Shown: one piece after another, positions 51,730 to 61,978 of the stretch
How the letters are laid out: every line of letters begins with the position of its first letter
How positions within the stretch are numbered: the stretch's first letter is position 1
Assembly: GCA_030836185.1 (NCBI GenBank)
Contig: JAURQH010000102.1
Coordinates: 1 to 64,000 of the forward strand
DNA: 64,000 bases
Direction: 5' to 3'
Origin: Planctomycetota bacterium
Lineage (GTDB): Bacteria; Planctomycetota; Planctomycetia; Planctomycetales; Planctomycetaceae
Notes under the pieces: generated by a model
Seen by the model: the letters and a program-made list of their open reading frames with translations, nothing else
Told to the model about the DNA's origin: nothing
Database searches by the model: none
Position numbers and translations under genes: made by a program

Positions 51730-52713
51730 CTATGTGGATTGTCGCCGGTCGTTCCATCGTAGTAGCAACCAAAACAGGCAGAACGCTGCCACTTCCGTCA
51801 GAAGCCAGACGGCTCGCAACATCCATGAAGCGATTGCCGCATCTTCGGTTGAGATGCTCGGCTGAATGCGCAAAACTTCCAGCATAATGCCTTCGCGAAC
51901 TCCGAGTCCTCCCGGAGTGAAAATCGCGAAAAATCCAATCACAGTTGAAGCCGAAATGGCCGCCATCCAGAGCGGTAAGTCAGAGAGCGACAACCAATCC
52001 TCTGACAGGCTCTGTAATGCTGCCCCTAAGCTGAGTCCCAAGAGTGTCCAGGAAACCAGAAAGACGGCATACCCTTTGAGAAGCTGAGTGGGTGTGATGC
52101 GAGCAATCTCTGCTCTGGAAGGGGAAAATTTCCCCGCAACTTTCGACAGTAACCATGTAATCATGGGGATTGCCAGCATAGCAGACGACACCAGAATTGC
52201 TGCCGGTAACCATCTCCAGTTCAGAAGCTGGGGAGCATGTTCGATGAGTGCCGACTCGGGAACTAAAAGTGGTGCGAGACCTCCCGCGATGACCAATCCC
52301 ACTCCCATTATGATCAATGTTTCGTAGGCCGATGTCAGGACGGCAATCGCGAAATGATAACCACGCTCTTTCAAGATTGCCGACCGAATAAGTAGAACAC
52401 CGGCTTTGCCGGGAATGTACTTTCCCAAATGACCTGCAAAATAGGCTTTGCCAGACAGTAACCAATTTGGTTTCTGGTCGAGGCCGATCATCATGTTCCG
52501 CCAGAACCAAATCGATGGTAACCACCCAAATCCATAGCAGAGTGCAGAGACTGCCAGCCATCCGGGACAAACTGAAATTTCCGACAAGTCCTGATCTTTG
52601 ATTAACGACCAGCTACGTTGGCCCACAAAACCCAGCACTAACAGAGTCAGTCCGATTTTTAATACGGGCTTCCACAATCCCTTTGTGGATCGCTCCTTGG
52701 TAGGATCCGACAT
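51730..52713 (-). CDS. lysylphosphatidylglycerol synthase TM-region (flippase-like) protein
   Basis: A 327-residue inner-membrane protein with about eight segments, of the UPF0104/YbhN (LPG_synthase_TM) family. Conserved features include WLLSGKAYFAGHLGKYIPGKAG, LTPTQLLKGYAVFLVSWTLLGLSLG-type stretches and the FFAIFTPGGLGVREGIMLEVL loop near the C-terminus. Homologues flip lipids or form the flippase part of MprF. There is no lysyl-transferase domain here, so it is the membrane part only. Its ATG overlaps the stop of moaB by one base (TAATG), so the two are co-translated although their roles differ. Confidence 0.88.
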   Translation of the reverse strand: MSDPTKERSTKGLWKPVLKIGLTLLVLGFVGQRSWSLIKDQDLSEISVCPGWLAVSALCYGFGWLPSIWFWRNMMIGLDQKPNWLLSGKAYFAGHLGKYIPGKAGVLLIRSAILKERGYHFAIAVLTSAYETLIIMGVGLVIAGGLAPLLVPESALIEHAPQLLNWRWLPAAILVSSAMLAIPMITWLLSKVAGKFSPSRAEIARITPTQLLKGYAVFLVSWTLLGLSLGAALQSLSEDWLSLSDLPLWMAAISASTVIGFFAIFTPGGLGVREGIMLEVLRIQPSISTEDAAIASWMLRAVWLLTEVAAFCLFWLLLRWNDRRQST

Positions 52714-53261
52714 TACCCGAGGCCTCCGGGTAAATCCTTATTCAGTTCCTGAATGATGTGTCCCACTTGAGGAAGAATCAGTTGTTTCATTCCGAGACGA
52801 ACGGCATTTGACGAACCGGGGAGAGAAAACATCGCACGTCTTCCAATCGTTCCACCAATGGCACGAGACAGCATCGCGGCGGGACCAATTTCTTCGTAAG
52901 ACAAATTGCGAAACAGTTCGCCAAAACCCTTCAATTCTTTTTCCAGAAACTGTGAGACCACTTCTACCACGGTGTCTCGATAGGAAATGCCCGTGCTGCC
53001 GTTTGTGATGAGAACTTCAACGGAGCGATTTGCGAGGGCCTCGTTGATGGCCGCATCGATCCGTTCGGGATCGTCGGGGACGAGTTCGTAACAGACTGTT
53101 TGATGCCCAGCCTCATGGATCATCTGCTGGATGAGTTGACCACTTTTATCGTCGGCGGGAGTCCGCGTGTCGGAGAGCGTGATGACAGCAAATCCGATCC
53201 CCTGAACTTCGTTTGATTGTTTCTGATGATCACGATAGCTGCTCTCGATGCCCTTGTTCAT
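52713..53261 (-). CDS. moaB: molybdenum cofactor biosynthesis protein MoaB/MogA
   Basis: A 182-residue MogA/MoaB-type protein that adenylylates molybdopterin. Seen: IGFAVITLSDTRTPADDKSG at the N-terminus, EVLITNGSTGISYRDT (the MPT-binding TGG/STG loop), ELKGFGELFRNLSYEEIGPAAMLSRA, and MFSLPGSSNAVRLGMKQLILPQVGHI. The start at ATG 53261 is preferred; a TTG start at 53300 would overlap the usp stop. It sits between usp and the flippase-like gene. Confidence 0.93.
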   Translation of the reverse strand: MNKGIESSYRDHQKQSNEVQGIGFAVITLSDTRTPADDKSGQLIQQMIHEAGHQTVCYELVPDDPERIDAAINEALANRSVEVLITNGSTGISYRDTVVEVVSQFLEKELKGFGELFRNLSYEEIGPAAMLSRAIGGTIGRRAMFSLPGSSNAVRLGMKQLILPQVGHIIQELNKDLPGGLG

Positions 53262-53296
53262 TGTCTTTTCATTCCTGAATTTCCAGACAGCAAGAT

Positions 53297-54250
53297 TCAA
53301 TCCGGCTTGATCGGACAGACAAAACCTTCGGGCTTCACCGCCAACAAAGAGCAGGGGATTTGCGTCAGTAAACGCTCGGCAGTATTGCCGATTAGCATAC
53401 CGCTGATTCCCGTTCGTGCTCGAGTGCCCATTACGAGAACATCAATATGTTCTTCTTCGATGATTTTCAAAATGTGTTCATCGGGAGATCCAAACTCGAC
53501 ATAAGTTTTTACGCCGAGTTCCAACGTGCGGTAATCGAGGTCAGACAACCTTTGTTCCAGTTGTTGTTCAACCTCTTTCTTCTTTGCCTCGCGGAAACTC
53601 GCCAACTTCTCGTCACTGATTTGTGAGCGGAAAAAACTTCCTTGATCTTGTTCAATGACATTGAGGACGTGTGTTCGTGTACTAAAATATTGCCCACCAT
53701 TAATCGCCATTCTCAAGCATTGCAAACCGACATCACCCAGGTCATCAGCCACGAGAATATCGAGCTCGCTGAGATCCGAAAGACCCGGTTTCGTGACCCA
53801 AACAGGGCAGGGGGCATAGCGGAGCAATTTAGTTCCGGTCGTCCCGAACAAGGTTCGTCCGAGAGCAGTGTGCTGTTTGGTTCCGATAATCACCAAATCG
53901 TGATCGTCACGCATCACCTTGCGAATCATCTGCTCCCAGCCGTGGCCGTGCGAGAATTTACATTCTGCCTGAATTCCCTGGGCATCGGCGCGTTGCTTGA
54001 TATGTTCGAGAACTTTCAACGCTTCATTATCGACCGTTGCTCGTACACTCTCAGCATCGGCATCGAGGAGTTCCTCGGTTTGAGCACAAATATCGATGCC
54101 CGCGAAGAAGGTCAATTTGGCTCCCAAAGATTTTCCGAGAACCAAAGCTTGGTCAATCGCTTCTTGTGTGGCAGCACTCAATTCGTCAGCAGCAATCCGA
54201 TCACCTGATGAAAGATCAACGCCGACCAAAATGTTCTGAAATTGTTGCAT
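53297..54250 (-). CDS. tandem universal stress protein
   Basis: Two Usp domains in one 317-residue chain. Each has the ATP-binding G-2x-G-9x-G-(S/T)-type motif: IIGTKQHTALGRTLFGTTGTKLL in the first half and MGTRARTGISGMLIGNTAERLL in the second, both followed by PCPVWVTKP or PCSLLAVKP. ATG at 54250 is better than the TTG at 54268. Upstream is a pair of 15-base direct repeats (54265-54295) that may be an operator. Usp proteins respond to starvation and stress; the exact trigger is unknown. Confidence 0.92.
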   Translation of the reverse strand: MQQFQNILVGVDLSSGDRIAADELSAATQEAIDQALVLGKSLGAKLTFFAGIDICAQTEELLDADAESVRATVDNEALKVLEHIKQRADAQGIQAECKFSHGHGWEQMIRKVMRDDHDLVIIGTKQHTALGRTLFGTTGTKLLRYAPCPVWVTKPGLSDLSELDILVADDLGDVGLQCLRMAINGGQYFSTRTHVLNVIEQDQGSFFRSQISDEKLASFREAKKKEVEQQLEQRLSDLDYRTLELGVKTYVEFGSPDEHILKIIEEEHIDVLVMGTRARTGISGMLIGNTAERLLTQIPCSLLAVKPEGFVCPIKPD

Positions 54251-54264
54251 GGATAAATTCTTAA

Positions 54265-54295
54265 TCAAAATGACTCTGTCTCAAAATGACTCTGT
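54265..54295. repeat. two 15-base direct repeats upstream of usp
   Basis: TCAAAATGACTCTGT occurs twice (54265-54279 and 54281-54295) with one base between, a 16-base period, just upstream of the usp start on the minus strand. The spacing would put both copies on roughly the same DNA face offset by about half a turn, as in some activator or repressor sites; a simple local duplication is the other possibility. Confidence 0.6.
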
Positions 54296-54355
54296 GATGA
54301 TTTTATCATACAGCACAGTCGCGTAAAGAGTCCATGATATGACGACGATTGACTG

Positions 54356-57300
54356 TTAAAGGCTGTTCAAATAGGCGATTAAATCGGCCAAATCCTCGGG
54401 AGTGATGTCCTTGAGCAATCCCGCTGGCATCAACGAGTTTGGCATTTGTCGTTTCAGCTCAATTTCGGGAGCTTCAAATCGCCAGGTCTTGCTTTCCGCA
54501 TCGCGCAGAATCAGTCCATCCACCGATTGGTAGACAATAATTCCTGCGTAAGATTTTCCCTCATCCGTGACGATCATAGTCGTTTGGTAACGACTCGACA
54601 CATTTTGGTCGGGGTTGACCATCGCAATCACCAGATCGCGCTGAGCGAACCGTTTGGAAACACCCGATAAATCTGGCCCCAGTGCTGTTCGACCACCATG
54701 ACAGCGGGCGCATGCCCGTTTCTCGAAAATGGTACGCCCTCGTGCAATATCTCCCGATGACTCAATTTCAGCAGCCATCTTCATGACGGCATCAAGTTGA
54801 TCGGCGACTTGTCCGAGTTGTTGGCGGGCTGCCTCGGGGTATTTTTTGTTCAAGGCAGCGGCAATTTTTGACATCGTTTCAGCTTGCGGTTGATGCCCTT
54901 CTTTTCCAGTAACAAAACCAAAATCCTCGCCGAGAACGCCGGTCAAAATCTGCATGATGATTTCGCGCGCTTCAAATTCTCGACTCGCACGATTCAGTCT
55001 CTGTGCGGCAAACAGAAGAGCAAACAATTCCTGTGGATCGTCGGTGGGTCCTAATTTCTGGAGAGCTTGCGCGGAAGCGAGGACTCCTTCGACAAGGGGG
55101 GCTTCTAATCCTTTGATAAACCAGTCGCGGTCATCGGGGCTCGGGTCAGAGCCAATCACCGAGAGGACAGCGCTGCGAACTGAATAATTCTCAAATTGCT
55201 GACGAACTAATTCCCGGTGTTCGGGCTTTTCCGATTCCCCCAAGACAAAAATGACATCATTCGTCCAAAGGTATGAGGAGTGTTCACCAATTTGTCTGGC
55301 GAAACCTTCCACAGCTTCCGGCAGCGAACCGGGATCGGTAATCTTTCCAAGATACATCACATGGGGTGGAAGTCCGAAGCCTTCCTGATCGACAATCACA
55401 TCCGCCAAAATCGGATCGTGTTTCAGAAGTTCGGCAAAAAGCTCCTTCATCCGGTCGTCCCAGTTGGAATCCTGATTCAGGCCACGGTCTGCGATTTTGT
55501 GATCGATTTGGACAAGCGTTTTTGCAATTTTCTCGGTTTGTGGAAAACTTCGATCCACGGGAATTCGGGCAGCAGTAATTAGGCGATGAATGTCGTCGGT
55601 CGGATGAGACTCTTCCGTGATTCCTTCAAGAATACGGTCGAGTAATTCGATGTTATACGGCTGCAAAATCGCCAATACACGCAGTAACTCATGGTCAAGG
55701 TCAGCGTCACCACTCGGATAAATCTTAGCCGCACGCACCCGATATGGATCGAGTGAGCGCTCAATCGAACTGAGAGAATATTGCGGGGCATAGCCGTCAA
55801 GGACGGGAGCTCGATCTTTGAACGGTCCTACATCTCCGAGTGAAAGTTGCAGAAGCCTTACGGCTTGTTGTTTCAGTGATAGCTCAAACTCTCCTTCCAG
55901 AATTGCCAACCCGATTTCGATTCCTCCCCGAGAAGGACGGTCTCGATGCCAGGCGATTCCCAACTCACGACTGATTGCCGTTTGAGCACCGGAGTTCTGA
56001 GTGATCTCTCGCATACGGACGAGGTGGTCGGGCCACATGCGGGCGACAATTCTCGCGGCCGAGTGTCGAACAAAATGCTGTTTGGAATCGAGCTGTCGTG
56101 CGATGGCGGGTAAGGCCAGTTCGAGGTCGAGTTCGGGCGATGCTGTCAAAATGGCTTCGAGAGATGAGCGAACCACCAATGGATCTCCGTCATCGACAAA
56201 GGCAATCACTTGATTGAGTTGTTCCTGTGTTTTTAATGTCCGACCGAGCGACCAGACTGCTCGTGCACGAATTTGTGTGTCGGGGTCGTTCATGAGGACT
56301 TCCATTGTGGGAAGCTGAATGCCTTGAAAAAGCTCTGTCAATATTTCAATGGCGCGAACACGTTCTGCTGTCGAAAGTCGTCGATCAACAGCCGCACGAC
56401 GGAAATACGACTCTCCCAATTGTTGAGCGACAGGCATCCAACGCGCTCGCGACCAACTACACAAAGGCTGCGGAGCCTGTAAACACCAAGACATTTGGGC
56501 CCGACGATATTCTTGCCCTTCCAGTGTGTCGAACTCGGGGATCTCAGCAGCGGCGAGGTCCGATAGAAATTTCGTTCCCTGGTCCCACCATTCTGTAGAG
56601 GTCTCTCCTTTCCACGTGACACGAAAAACAGCCCCCCGTGTTCCGCGACCGCCAACGGTCAGGTACAAACTTCCGTCATGCCCGATCGCCATGTCGGTGG
56701 GAGCAAAACCGAATTGGCCTTTTGCCGTCATAAACTCGGTCGGTTTTGAAGTCCAGACTCCATCTTCAGAACGCATTGGCAATGCCAGGACTCGTCCGAA
56801 GGTCCAATCCATCGCGAACAGAGTGTTACGGTATTCTTCCGGGAAGGTGGTGTGTCGATAGGTGACGACGCCTGTGGGGGAACCGCGTCCAAAGGCACCC
56901 AATTCGGGAGGCATGTCGAGAAAAGAACTCGGTCGCTTCCAACTGCGACTGATCCAACCCGTGTGAGAACCTGGCAACAAATGAAAGACCCGTGTCGGAC
57001 GATACCACGGCAACGAAATATCTCGTTCGCCATCGGAATCGTAAGTGAAGAGATCACCCATATGGTTGAAATCAAAATCGTACGCGTTGCGCAGTCCGTC
57101 GGCGTAAATTTCTCCCCCCGTCAAATCGGGTTTGAGTCGCATCAACGCACCCGCAAATGGTTCTTTGACCGGAGAAGTCGGTAGCGTGGCATAGGCCGAC
57201 GTAATTCCCGCTCCGTTTCCCGCGATGATATACCACCAACCGTCCGGTCCTCGACGAATCGCATGCGAGTCGTGTTCGCCACCCGTTTTCATTTTCAGAA

Positions 57301-57841
57301 ATACGTCCGGTTCACCATCGGCACGGTCGTCCCGGTCGGTGTCTTTGTACCGCAGCAACCCTGCGTCTCCTGTGCAAATCAGATCGGGGCCGAGGAAATA
57401 CATTCCCATGGCACCATTTTTAGGGCCGTCCGCAAACTGGGTATAAGTTTCAGCAACCCCGTCCCCATTGTTATCTTTGAGGATGCGAACATAACCGGCA
57501 CCAGCGACGACAACTCGTCCTTGGCTATCAATCGTCATGGAATAGATGTCATGAGCTAAATCATCGTCGGCGTAGAGCGTGACCTCAAAACCCTCGGGAA
57601 CATTGAGTGCTTCGAAGATGGCACCAATCGGTTTTGGGATTGATGCCGGTGGTTTCTCATCAGCCTCAATCGGTAAAGGAGGAGGTGGGGGGATTTCGGC
57701 ATTTGACACCGCAGCATTTCCCAACCACGCAGCGAGCAAGACCAGAAGTGCAGTTCTCAAGCGGCTGCATTCATGTTGTGAAGATTGACTGAACGGACGG
57801 AAATGTTTGTAAGATGTTTTGTAGATAGTAGTTGAGGTCAT
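54356..57841 (-). CDS. PVC-type heme-binding CxxCH protein with propeller and HEAT repeats
   Basis: A very large secreted protein (1161 residues from Met at 57841; frame open to 57910). After a hydrophobic signal (RTALLVLLAAWLGNAA) and a Pro-rich linker comes the Piru_Ver/PVC membrane-bound dehydrogenase beta-propeller (about 80-430: FEVTLYADDDLAHDIYSM; DGVAETYTQFADG; GGEHDSHAIRRGPDGWWYII; GLRNAYDFDFNHMGDLFTYDSDGE; GLQ-like propeller ends). Then a long HEAT-like helical region (about 470-1000) follows, and last a cytochrome c domain, whose heme motif CARCH is followed by GPDLSGVSKRFAQRD and the distal-Met-type MPAGLLKDITPEDLADLIAYL ending. Typical of planctomycetes; presumed sugar or alcohol dehydrogenase activity is not proven. 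Confidence 0.93.
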   Translation of the reverse strand: MTSTTIYKTSYKHFRPFSQSSQHECSRLRTALLVLLAAWLGNAAVSNAEIPPPPPLPIEADEKPPASIPKPIGAIFEALNVPEGFEVTLYADDDLAHDIYSMTIDSQGRVVVAGAGYVRILKDNNGDGVAETYTQFADGPKNGAMGMYFLGPDLICTGDAGLLRYKDTDRDDRADGEPDVFLKMKTGGEHDSHAIRRGPDGWWYIIAGNGAGITSAYATLPTSPVKEPFAGALMRLKPDLTGGEIYADGLRNAYDFDFNHMGDLFTYDSDGERDISLPWYRPTRVFHLLPGSHTGWISRSWKRPSSFLDMPPELGAFGRGSPTGVVTYRHTTFPEEYRNTLFAMDWTFGRVLALPMRSEDGVWTSKPTEFMTAKGQFGFAPTDMAIGHDGSLYLTVGGRGTRGAVFRVTWKGETSTEWWDQGTKFLSDLAAAEIPEFDTLEGQEYRRAQMSWCLQAPQPLCSWSRARWMPVAQQLGESYFRRAAVDRRLSTAERVRAIEILTELFQGIQLPTMEVLMNDPDTQIRARAVWSLGRTLKTQEQLNQVIAFVDDGDPLVVRSSLEAILTASPELDLELALPAIARQLDSKQHFVRHSAARIVARMWPDHLVRMREITQNSGAQTAISRELGIAWHRDRPSRGGIEIGLAILEGEFELSLKQQAVRLLQLSLGDVGPFKDRAPVLDGYAPQYSLSSIERSLDPYRVRAAKIYPSGDADLDHELLRVLAILQPYNIELLDRILEGITEESHPTDDIHRLITAARIPVDRSFPQTEKIAKTLVQIDHKIADRGLNQDSNWDDRMKELFAELLKHDPILADVIVDQEGFGLPPHVMYLGKITDPGSLPEAVEGFARQIGEHSSYLWTNDVIFVLGESEKPEHRELVRQQFENYSVRSAVLSVIGSDPSPDDRDWFIKGLEAPLVEGVLASAQALQKLGPTDDPQELFALLFAAQRLNRASREFEAREIIMQILTGVLGEDFGFVTGKEGHQPQAETMSKIAAALNKKYPEAARQQLGQVADQLDAVMKMAAEIESSGDIARGRTIFEKRACARCHGGRTALGPDLSGVSKRFAQRDLVIAMVNPDQNVSSRYQTTMIVTDEGKSYAGIIVYQSVDGLILRDAESKTWRFEAPEIELKRQMPNSLMPAGLLKDITPEDLADLIAYLNSL

Positions 57842-58001
57842 TCGTTGTCCGTAACGCGGGCAGGAGGGAGGAGGCGGGAAACAAGGTCTCTCACTTGATT
57901 TTTGTATCATAGTTCATTTCCCTGTTCATCAGCAACGTGATTCATGGCTCCGGTCGAAATCACCTGCGTGATCGTTCTTCCTCCTGCCGAGAGACCAAAA
58001 C

Positions 58002-58223
58002 GTGACAAATTCCGACGAATTGACTCAAAAAATCGTCAACTTGGAGTCCCTGATTGCCCATGTTCAATATGAGTTAGAACAGCTCAATGCCGTTGTGATC
58101 GAGCAGAACCAGAAAATCGACCGACTCAGTTCGGCTCAGGAAAAATTTGAGCATCGGCTGGAAACGCTCTCGGAAGATCTGGAACAGCGAAGCCCTGAGG
58201 ATGAGCGACCGCCCCATTATTGA
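58002..58223 (+). CDS. slyX: SlyX-like protein
   Basis: A 73-residue coiled-coil protein: ELTQKIVNLESLIAHVQYELEQLNAVVIEQNQKIDRL followed by a short acidic tail ending PPHY, the usual SlyX end. The start is GTG (58002). Function unknown. It lies just upstream of the parvulin gene on the same strand. Confidence 0.85.
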   Translation: MTNSDELTQKIVNLESLIAHVQYELEQLNAVVIEQNQKIDRLSSAQEKFEHRLETLSEDLEQRSPEDERPPHY

Positions 58224-58334
58224 TGGCTGGAGATACGCGAAGAGTCCCGATTCACCTCGATCTCCAAACACGAGTCGGTTATCCTGAAACACACATTGAG
58301 TTCACACAAATTATCTTTGAAGTCGAGTTCTCAC

Positions 58335-59255
58335 ATGGATGTTACTTTTGCTCGCCCGCTCGTTCTCGCTTTGTTTTTCATGACGATGACAATGTCTGGT
58401 GTTGACGCCGACATTTTGGCGAAAGTCAATAACGAATCGATTACTGACTCCGATCTGGAATTGGAGATTCGCAGTCGGGGACAAGATCCGGCGGTATTAC
58501 CCGAAACTTTGAAAGCCAAAATTTTGGAGGATTTGATTGAACGCGAATTGATCTATCGGCATTTGCAGTCGCTGAAAGTTCCATCTGATCGCATTCAGAT
58601 TGAAAAGCAACTTCAATTGATCAAGCAGAAAATTGAAACCTCAGAAGAAGACCCTGAACTCGTCCTCAAAGATCTTGGTTTTAATGACGCACAACTTCGC
58701 AAGCGATTACGGTATGCCTCCATGTGGCAGACATACTTCGATAAATTGATTACGGAAAAAGAGATCGAACAATACTTCGATAACAACAAAGAAAAATTTG
58801 ACGGCACAGAAATTCGAGCGAGTCAGATTTTTATCAAACTTCCCGCCAAACCGACCGCAGAGCAAGTTGCCGATGCGAAGCAGAAACTCAGCAACTACAA
58901 ATCAGAGATCGAAGCGGGAAAAACAACCTTCGCCGATGCCGCCAAAAAGTGGTCCGAATCTCCTTCGGGAAAGAATGGCGGCGACTTGGGATTTGCTCAG
59001 TACCGCGGCACACGAACCGAACTCTATTCGAAGAAGTTGTTTCCGCTCAAAAAGGGAGAGTTGACCGAACCGTTTCAGACAAAATTTGGCATGCACCTGA
59101 TGACGGTGACCGACAAACGACCGGGAACTTTTATGTTCGTGGATGTACGGTCCATCGTGCTGGATCGTCTGAGGATCAAACTCTGGAATTCGTTAGTCGA
59201 TGAAAAACGAAAGTCGGCCAAGATTCAATACACGAAACTCGCACCGGGCCGATAG
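58335..59255 (+). CDS. peptidyl-prolyl isomerase, parvulin/SurA-like, exported
   Basis: A 306-residue periplasmic chaperone. ATG at 58335 begins a signal peptide (RPLVLALFFMTMTMSGVDA). The N-terminal helical part (ILAKVNNESITDSDLELEIRSRG; ILEDLIERELIYRHL) is SurA/PrsA-like, followed by one rotamase domain (IRASQIFIKLPAKPTAEQVADAKQKL; FADAAKKWSESPSGKNGGDLGF; PFQTKFGMHLMTVTDKRPG), whose GGDLG and FGxH motifs are intact. It assists folding of exported proteins. The frame is open to 58296, but the signal fits from 58335. Confidence 0.93.
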   Translation: MDVTFARPLVLALFFMTMTMSGVDADILAKVNNESITDSDLELEIRSRGQDPAVLPETLKAKILEDLIERELIYRHLQSLKVPSDRIQIEKQLQLIKQKIETSEEDPELVLKDLGFNDAQLRKRLRYASMWQTYFDKLITEKEIEQYFDNNKEKFDGTEIRASQIFIKLPAKPTAEQVADAKQKLSNYKSEIEAGKTTFADAAKKWSESPSGKNGGDLGFAQYRGTRTELYSKKLFPLKKGELTEPFQTKFGMHLMTVTDKRPGTFMFVDVRSIVLDRLRIKLWNSLVDEKRKSAKIQYTKLAPGR

Positions 59256-59430
59256 ATCAATTCGTTATCTGTCGAAATCGTCAGCCGGACTATGTTTCAA
59301 TTGCCAACAATGGCTATCGGTCAACAATGGTTATCAAACGCGAGAAGATGTGATTCCTTGCGTTGTGAACTCAGGTTGAGGCTCCTACGATGCTGGTGGA
59401 GCCCGACAGATCTCACAGAATTGCAACGAC

Positions 59431-61512
59431 ATGAATTCCGCTGATACTGAAAATCGTCCCGCCAATCGTCTTCTCGACGAAACGAGCCCCTACCTGCAAC
59501 AACATGCTTACAATCCCGTCGATTGGTTTCCTTGGGGCGAAGAAGCGATCACCAAAGCGCGAGCTGAAAACAAACCAATCTTTCTGTCCATCGGTTACTC
59601 GGCGTGTCATTGGTGCCATGTGATGGAACACGAAAGCTTCGAGAATGACGACATTGCCGCCATCATGAACGAGCACTTCGTGAACATCAAAGTGGATCGC
59701 GAAGAACGCCCCGATCTCGATCAAATCTATATGAACGCAGTCGTCGCCCTCACAAGACGCGGCGGTTGGCCGATGTCGGTCTTTCTGACACCCGACCTAA
59801 AACCATTCTTCGGCGGCACATACTGGCCCCCAAAAGCAAGGATGGGTATGCCGGGCTTCACCGATATTTTGAATCGCGTACAGACCGTCTGGAAAGATCG
59901 CGAAGCAGAGTTGATGCAAGGAGCGGACGAACTAACGTCGGCAGTGCAGGAGATGGGGCAGGTCCGTTCGGGAGAAGCAGTCCTCGACGAGTCGCTGCTG
60001 ACCAACGCCCTACAGGAATTGATCGCATCGACTGATACTGTAGACGGTGGCTTCGGAGAAGCTCCCAAGTTTCCGCATCCGATGGATCTTCGTGTTTTGC
60101 TACGAACAGCCCAACGAGAGCAGAATGAAGACGGACTGCGCATAGCTCGGCTGACGCTCGATAAAATGGCAGCGGGCGGCATTTACGATCATCTGGGAGG
60201 CGGCTTTCATCGATACGCGACTGATACCAAGTGGTTAATCCCCCACTTCGAAAAGATGCTCTATGACAACGCATTATTGATTCCCGGTTATCTGGAAGCT
60301 TGGCAGATCACTCGCGTGCCACGATACGAATCCGTGGTCCGCGAATCGCTCGATTACATCCTACGGGAGATGACTCAGCCAGAGGGCGGGTTTTATTCGA
60401 CTCAGGATGCCGATAGTGAAGGGGAGGAAGGCAAGTTCTTTGTCTGGCAACGTGGAGAAGTGGAGCAATTGCTGGGCGATGATGCGGAATTGTTTTGTGT
60501 CTGTTACGACGTGACGGCTCCCGGAAACTGGGAAGGCAAAACGATCCTGCAACGGATCATGAGTGATAATGACGCAGCCGATAAATTTGGTCTGACGTTT
60601 GAAGAGACTCAGTCGAAACTGGCTGAGTGTCGGGACAAATTGTTGGACCGACGGCAAACACGCATCGCTCCCGGTAGAGACGACAAAATTCTCGTCAGTT
60701 GGAACGGTTTGATGATCGCCGCGATGGCCAAAGCGGGAGCCGTGTTCAACGAGCCAGATTATGTTTTGACGGCTTGCGAGGCATATTCATTTATCAATGA
60801 AAACTTGTGCGACGAAAACGGTCGCTTGCAACATGCCTGGAAAGATGGACGGGCGCGGTTTGCCGGTTGTCTTGATGATTACAGCGGCTTGATTGACGGT
60901 TTGATCGAACTGTTTTTGGCCACATCTCAGCCGAACTATTTAGAAGACGCCGAACGATTTGCCAAAGAGATGTTGCGATCATTTCAAGACGAGAAGACCG
61001 GCGGATTGTTCTTTACGGCCGATGACCACGAACAATTGATCGCACGAAACATCGATACCCAGGACAACGCGACGCCGTCGGGAAATGGGCTTGCGGCAAC
61101 CGCGCTGCTGAAACTCGGTCGATTGACGGGAAACCAGGATTTCGAAAACGCCGCCGAGCGAATCTTGAAGCTGCTTTCAGGACAAATGGCACACATCCCG
61201 TTGGTCTCGGGCCAATCGTTAATAGCTTTTGATCTATATCAGGGACCGACGTACGAAGCGGTTTTCTTCCCCGGAACTGATGATGAAGAAAACGACGCCG
61301 TCCGCTCGGCATATCGGGAATTATTTTTGCCCAGAGTGTTATGGGTCGAAGCGACCGAAGAGTTACAGAGTTCGGAGAGTTTGCAGCCGTTGTTGGCGGA
61401 TCGCGAAGCCATTGATGGTCAACCAACATTGTACCTGTGTGAACAAGGTCGCTGCGAGTTACCGGTGAGCGGAGTGGAGAAGATTCAAGCGAGGTTGGGG
61501 GTGTTGGTCTAA
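59431..61512 (+). CDS. thioredoxin domain protein, YyaL/DUF255 family
   Basis: A 693-residue protein like YyaL and human SPATA20. The N-terminal thioredoxin-like domain has [14 protein letters not shown] and [20 protein letters not shown] with the CHWC active site, then [12 protein letters not shown] and [24 protein letters not shown]. The rest is an alpha/alpha-toroid as in N-acylglucosamine 2-epimerases ([72 protein letters not shown]). No signal peptide, so cytosolic. Function not settled; redox handling coupled to a sugar-like ligand is suspected. A long, repeat-rich gap follows. Confidence 0.94.
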   Translation: MNSADTENRPANRLLDETSPYLQQHAYNPVDWFPWGEEAITKARAENKPIFLSIGYSACHWCHVMEHESFENDDIAAIMNEHFVNIKVDREERPDLDQIYMNAVVALTRRGGWPMSVFLTPDLKPFFGGTYWPPKARMGMPGFTDILNRVQTVWKDREAELMQGADELTSAVQEMGQVRSGEAVLDESLLTNALQELIASTDTVDGGFGEAPKFPHPMDLRVLLRTAQREQNEDGLRIARLTLDKMAAGGIYDHLGGGFHRYATDTKWLIPHFEKMLYDNALLIPGYLEAWQITRVPRYESVVRESLDYILREMTQPEGGFYSTQDADSEGEEGKFFVWQRGEVEQLLGDDAELFCVCYDVTAPGNWEGKTILQRIMSDNDAADKFGLTFEETQSKLAECRDKLLDRRQTRIAPGRDDKILVSWNGLMIAAMAKAGAVFNEPDYVLTACEAYSFINENLCDENGRLQHAWKDGRARFAGCLDDYSGLIDGLIELFLATSQPNYLEDAERFAKEMLRSFQDEKTGGLFFTADDHEQLIARNIDTQDNATPSGNGLAATALLKLGRLTGNQDFENAAERILKLLSGQMAHIPLVSGQSLIAFDLYQGPTYEAVFFPGTDDEENDAVRSAYRELFLPRVLWVEATEELQSSESLQPLLADREAIDGQPTLYLCEQGRCELPVSGVEKIQARLGVLV

Positions 61513-61688
61513 GCGCAGTGTCACCCAACAAATGCGCAAGTGGCGACTATGCCGAGTGACATGCTCTCACTCACAATTCATCGGGGGCTTCTGTTTCACA
61601 GAGCACCCGCCGAGCAAAGCGAGGAAACAAGGCCAACTGCGTTAGAAGAAGCATCTCTTTTCACGAGCCGGGCGATCTATATTGACTT

Positions 61689-61717
61689 CTCTGCGCCGCC
61701 GCGCCGCTGCGTGAGTC
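61689..61717. repeat. short G/C-rich dispersed repeat, copy 2
   Basis: CTCTGCGCCGCC... ending GCTGCGTGAGTC; counterpart of 5509-5537. The middle is enriched in GCC/CGC steps. Confidence 0.45.
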
Positions 61718-61883
61718 AATGATAATCTAGTCCTGCCGACTTCCGTCGGCGGCGATTATCTCTTTCGTCCTTTTCGATTCTTCTACCTCTTTGCGACTTT
61801 TGTGTCAAAAAAATGATCTCTCGAATTCATCTTGCCAAACTCTCGTTACCAGAGTTAGCGTTCGATGGTGGATCTCATAAACC

Positions 61884-61978
61884 GTGGGCTAGCGCCCAGC
61901 GGCTGATTTGGTTGGATAACGATTCATGGTCAAAATATCTCCGACCCCATCAGCCGGAACGCGCTAGCGTCCGGTTCT
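61884..61978. repeat. two-arm palindromic element D
   Basis: The left arm contains GGGCTAGCGCCC and then GGCTGAT (61901-61907). The right arm begins ATCAGCC (61949-61955), the inverse of GGCTGAT, and continues CCGGAACGC-GCTA-GCGTCCGG. Overall it has the same two-facing-hairpin plan as elements A-C, but the foot is GTGG rather than GTAG, so it may be another family. Confidence 0.6.

Noticed and set aside
52713-54250. usp-moaB-flippase as a functional operon
   Set aside because: Tight spacing shows co-transcription, but the three roles (stress protein, Mo cofactor, lipid flippase-like) give no shared function.
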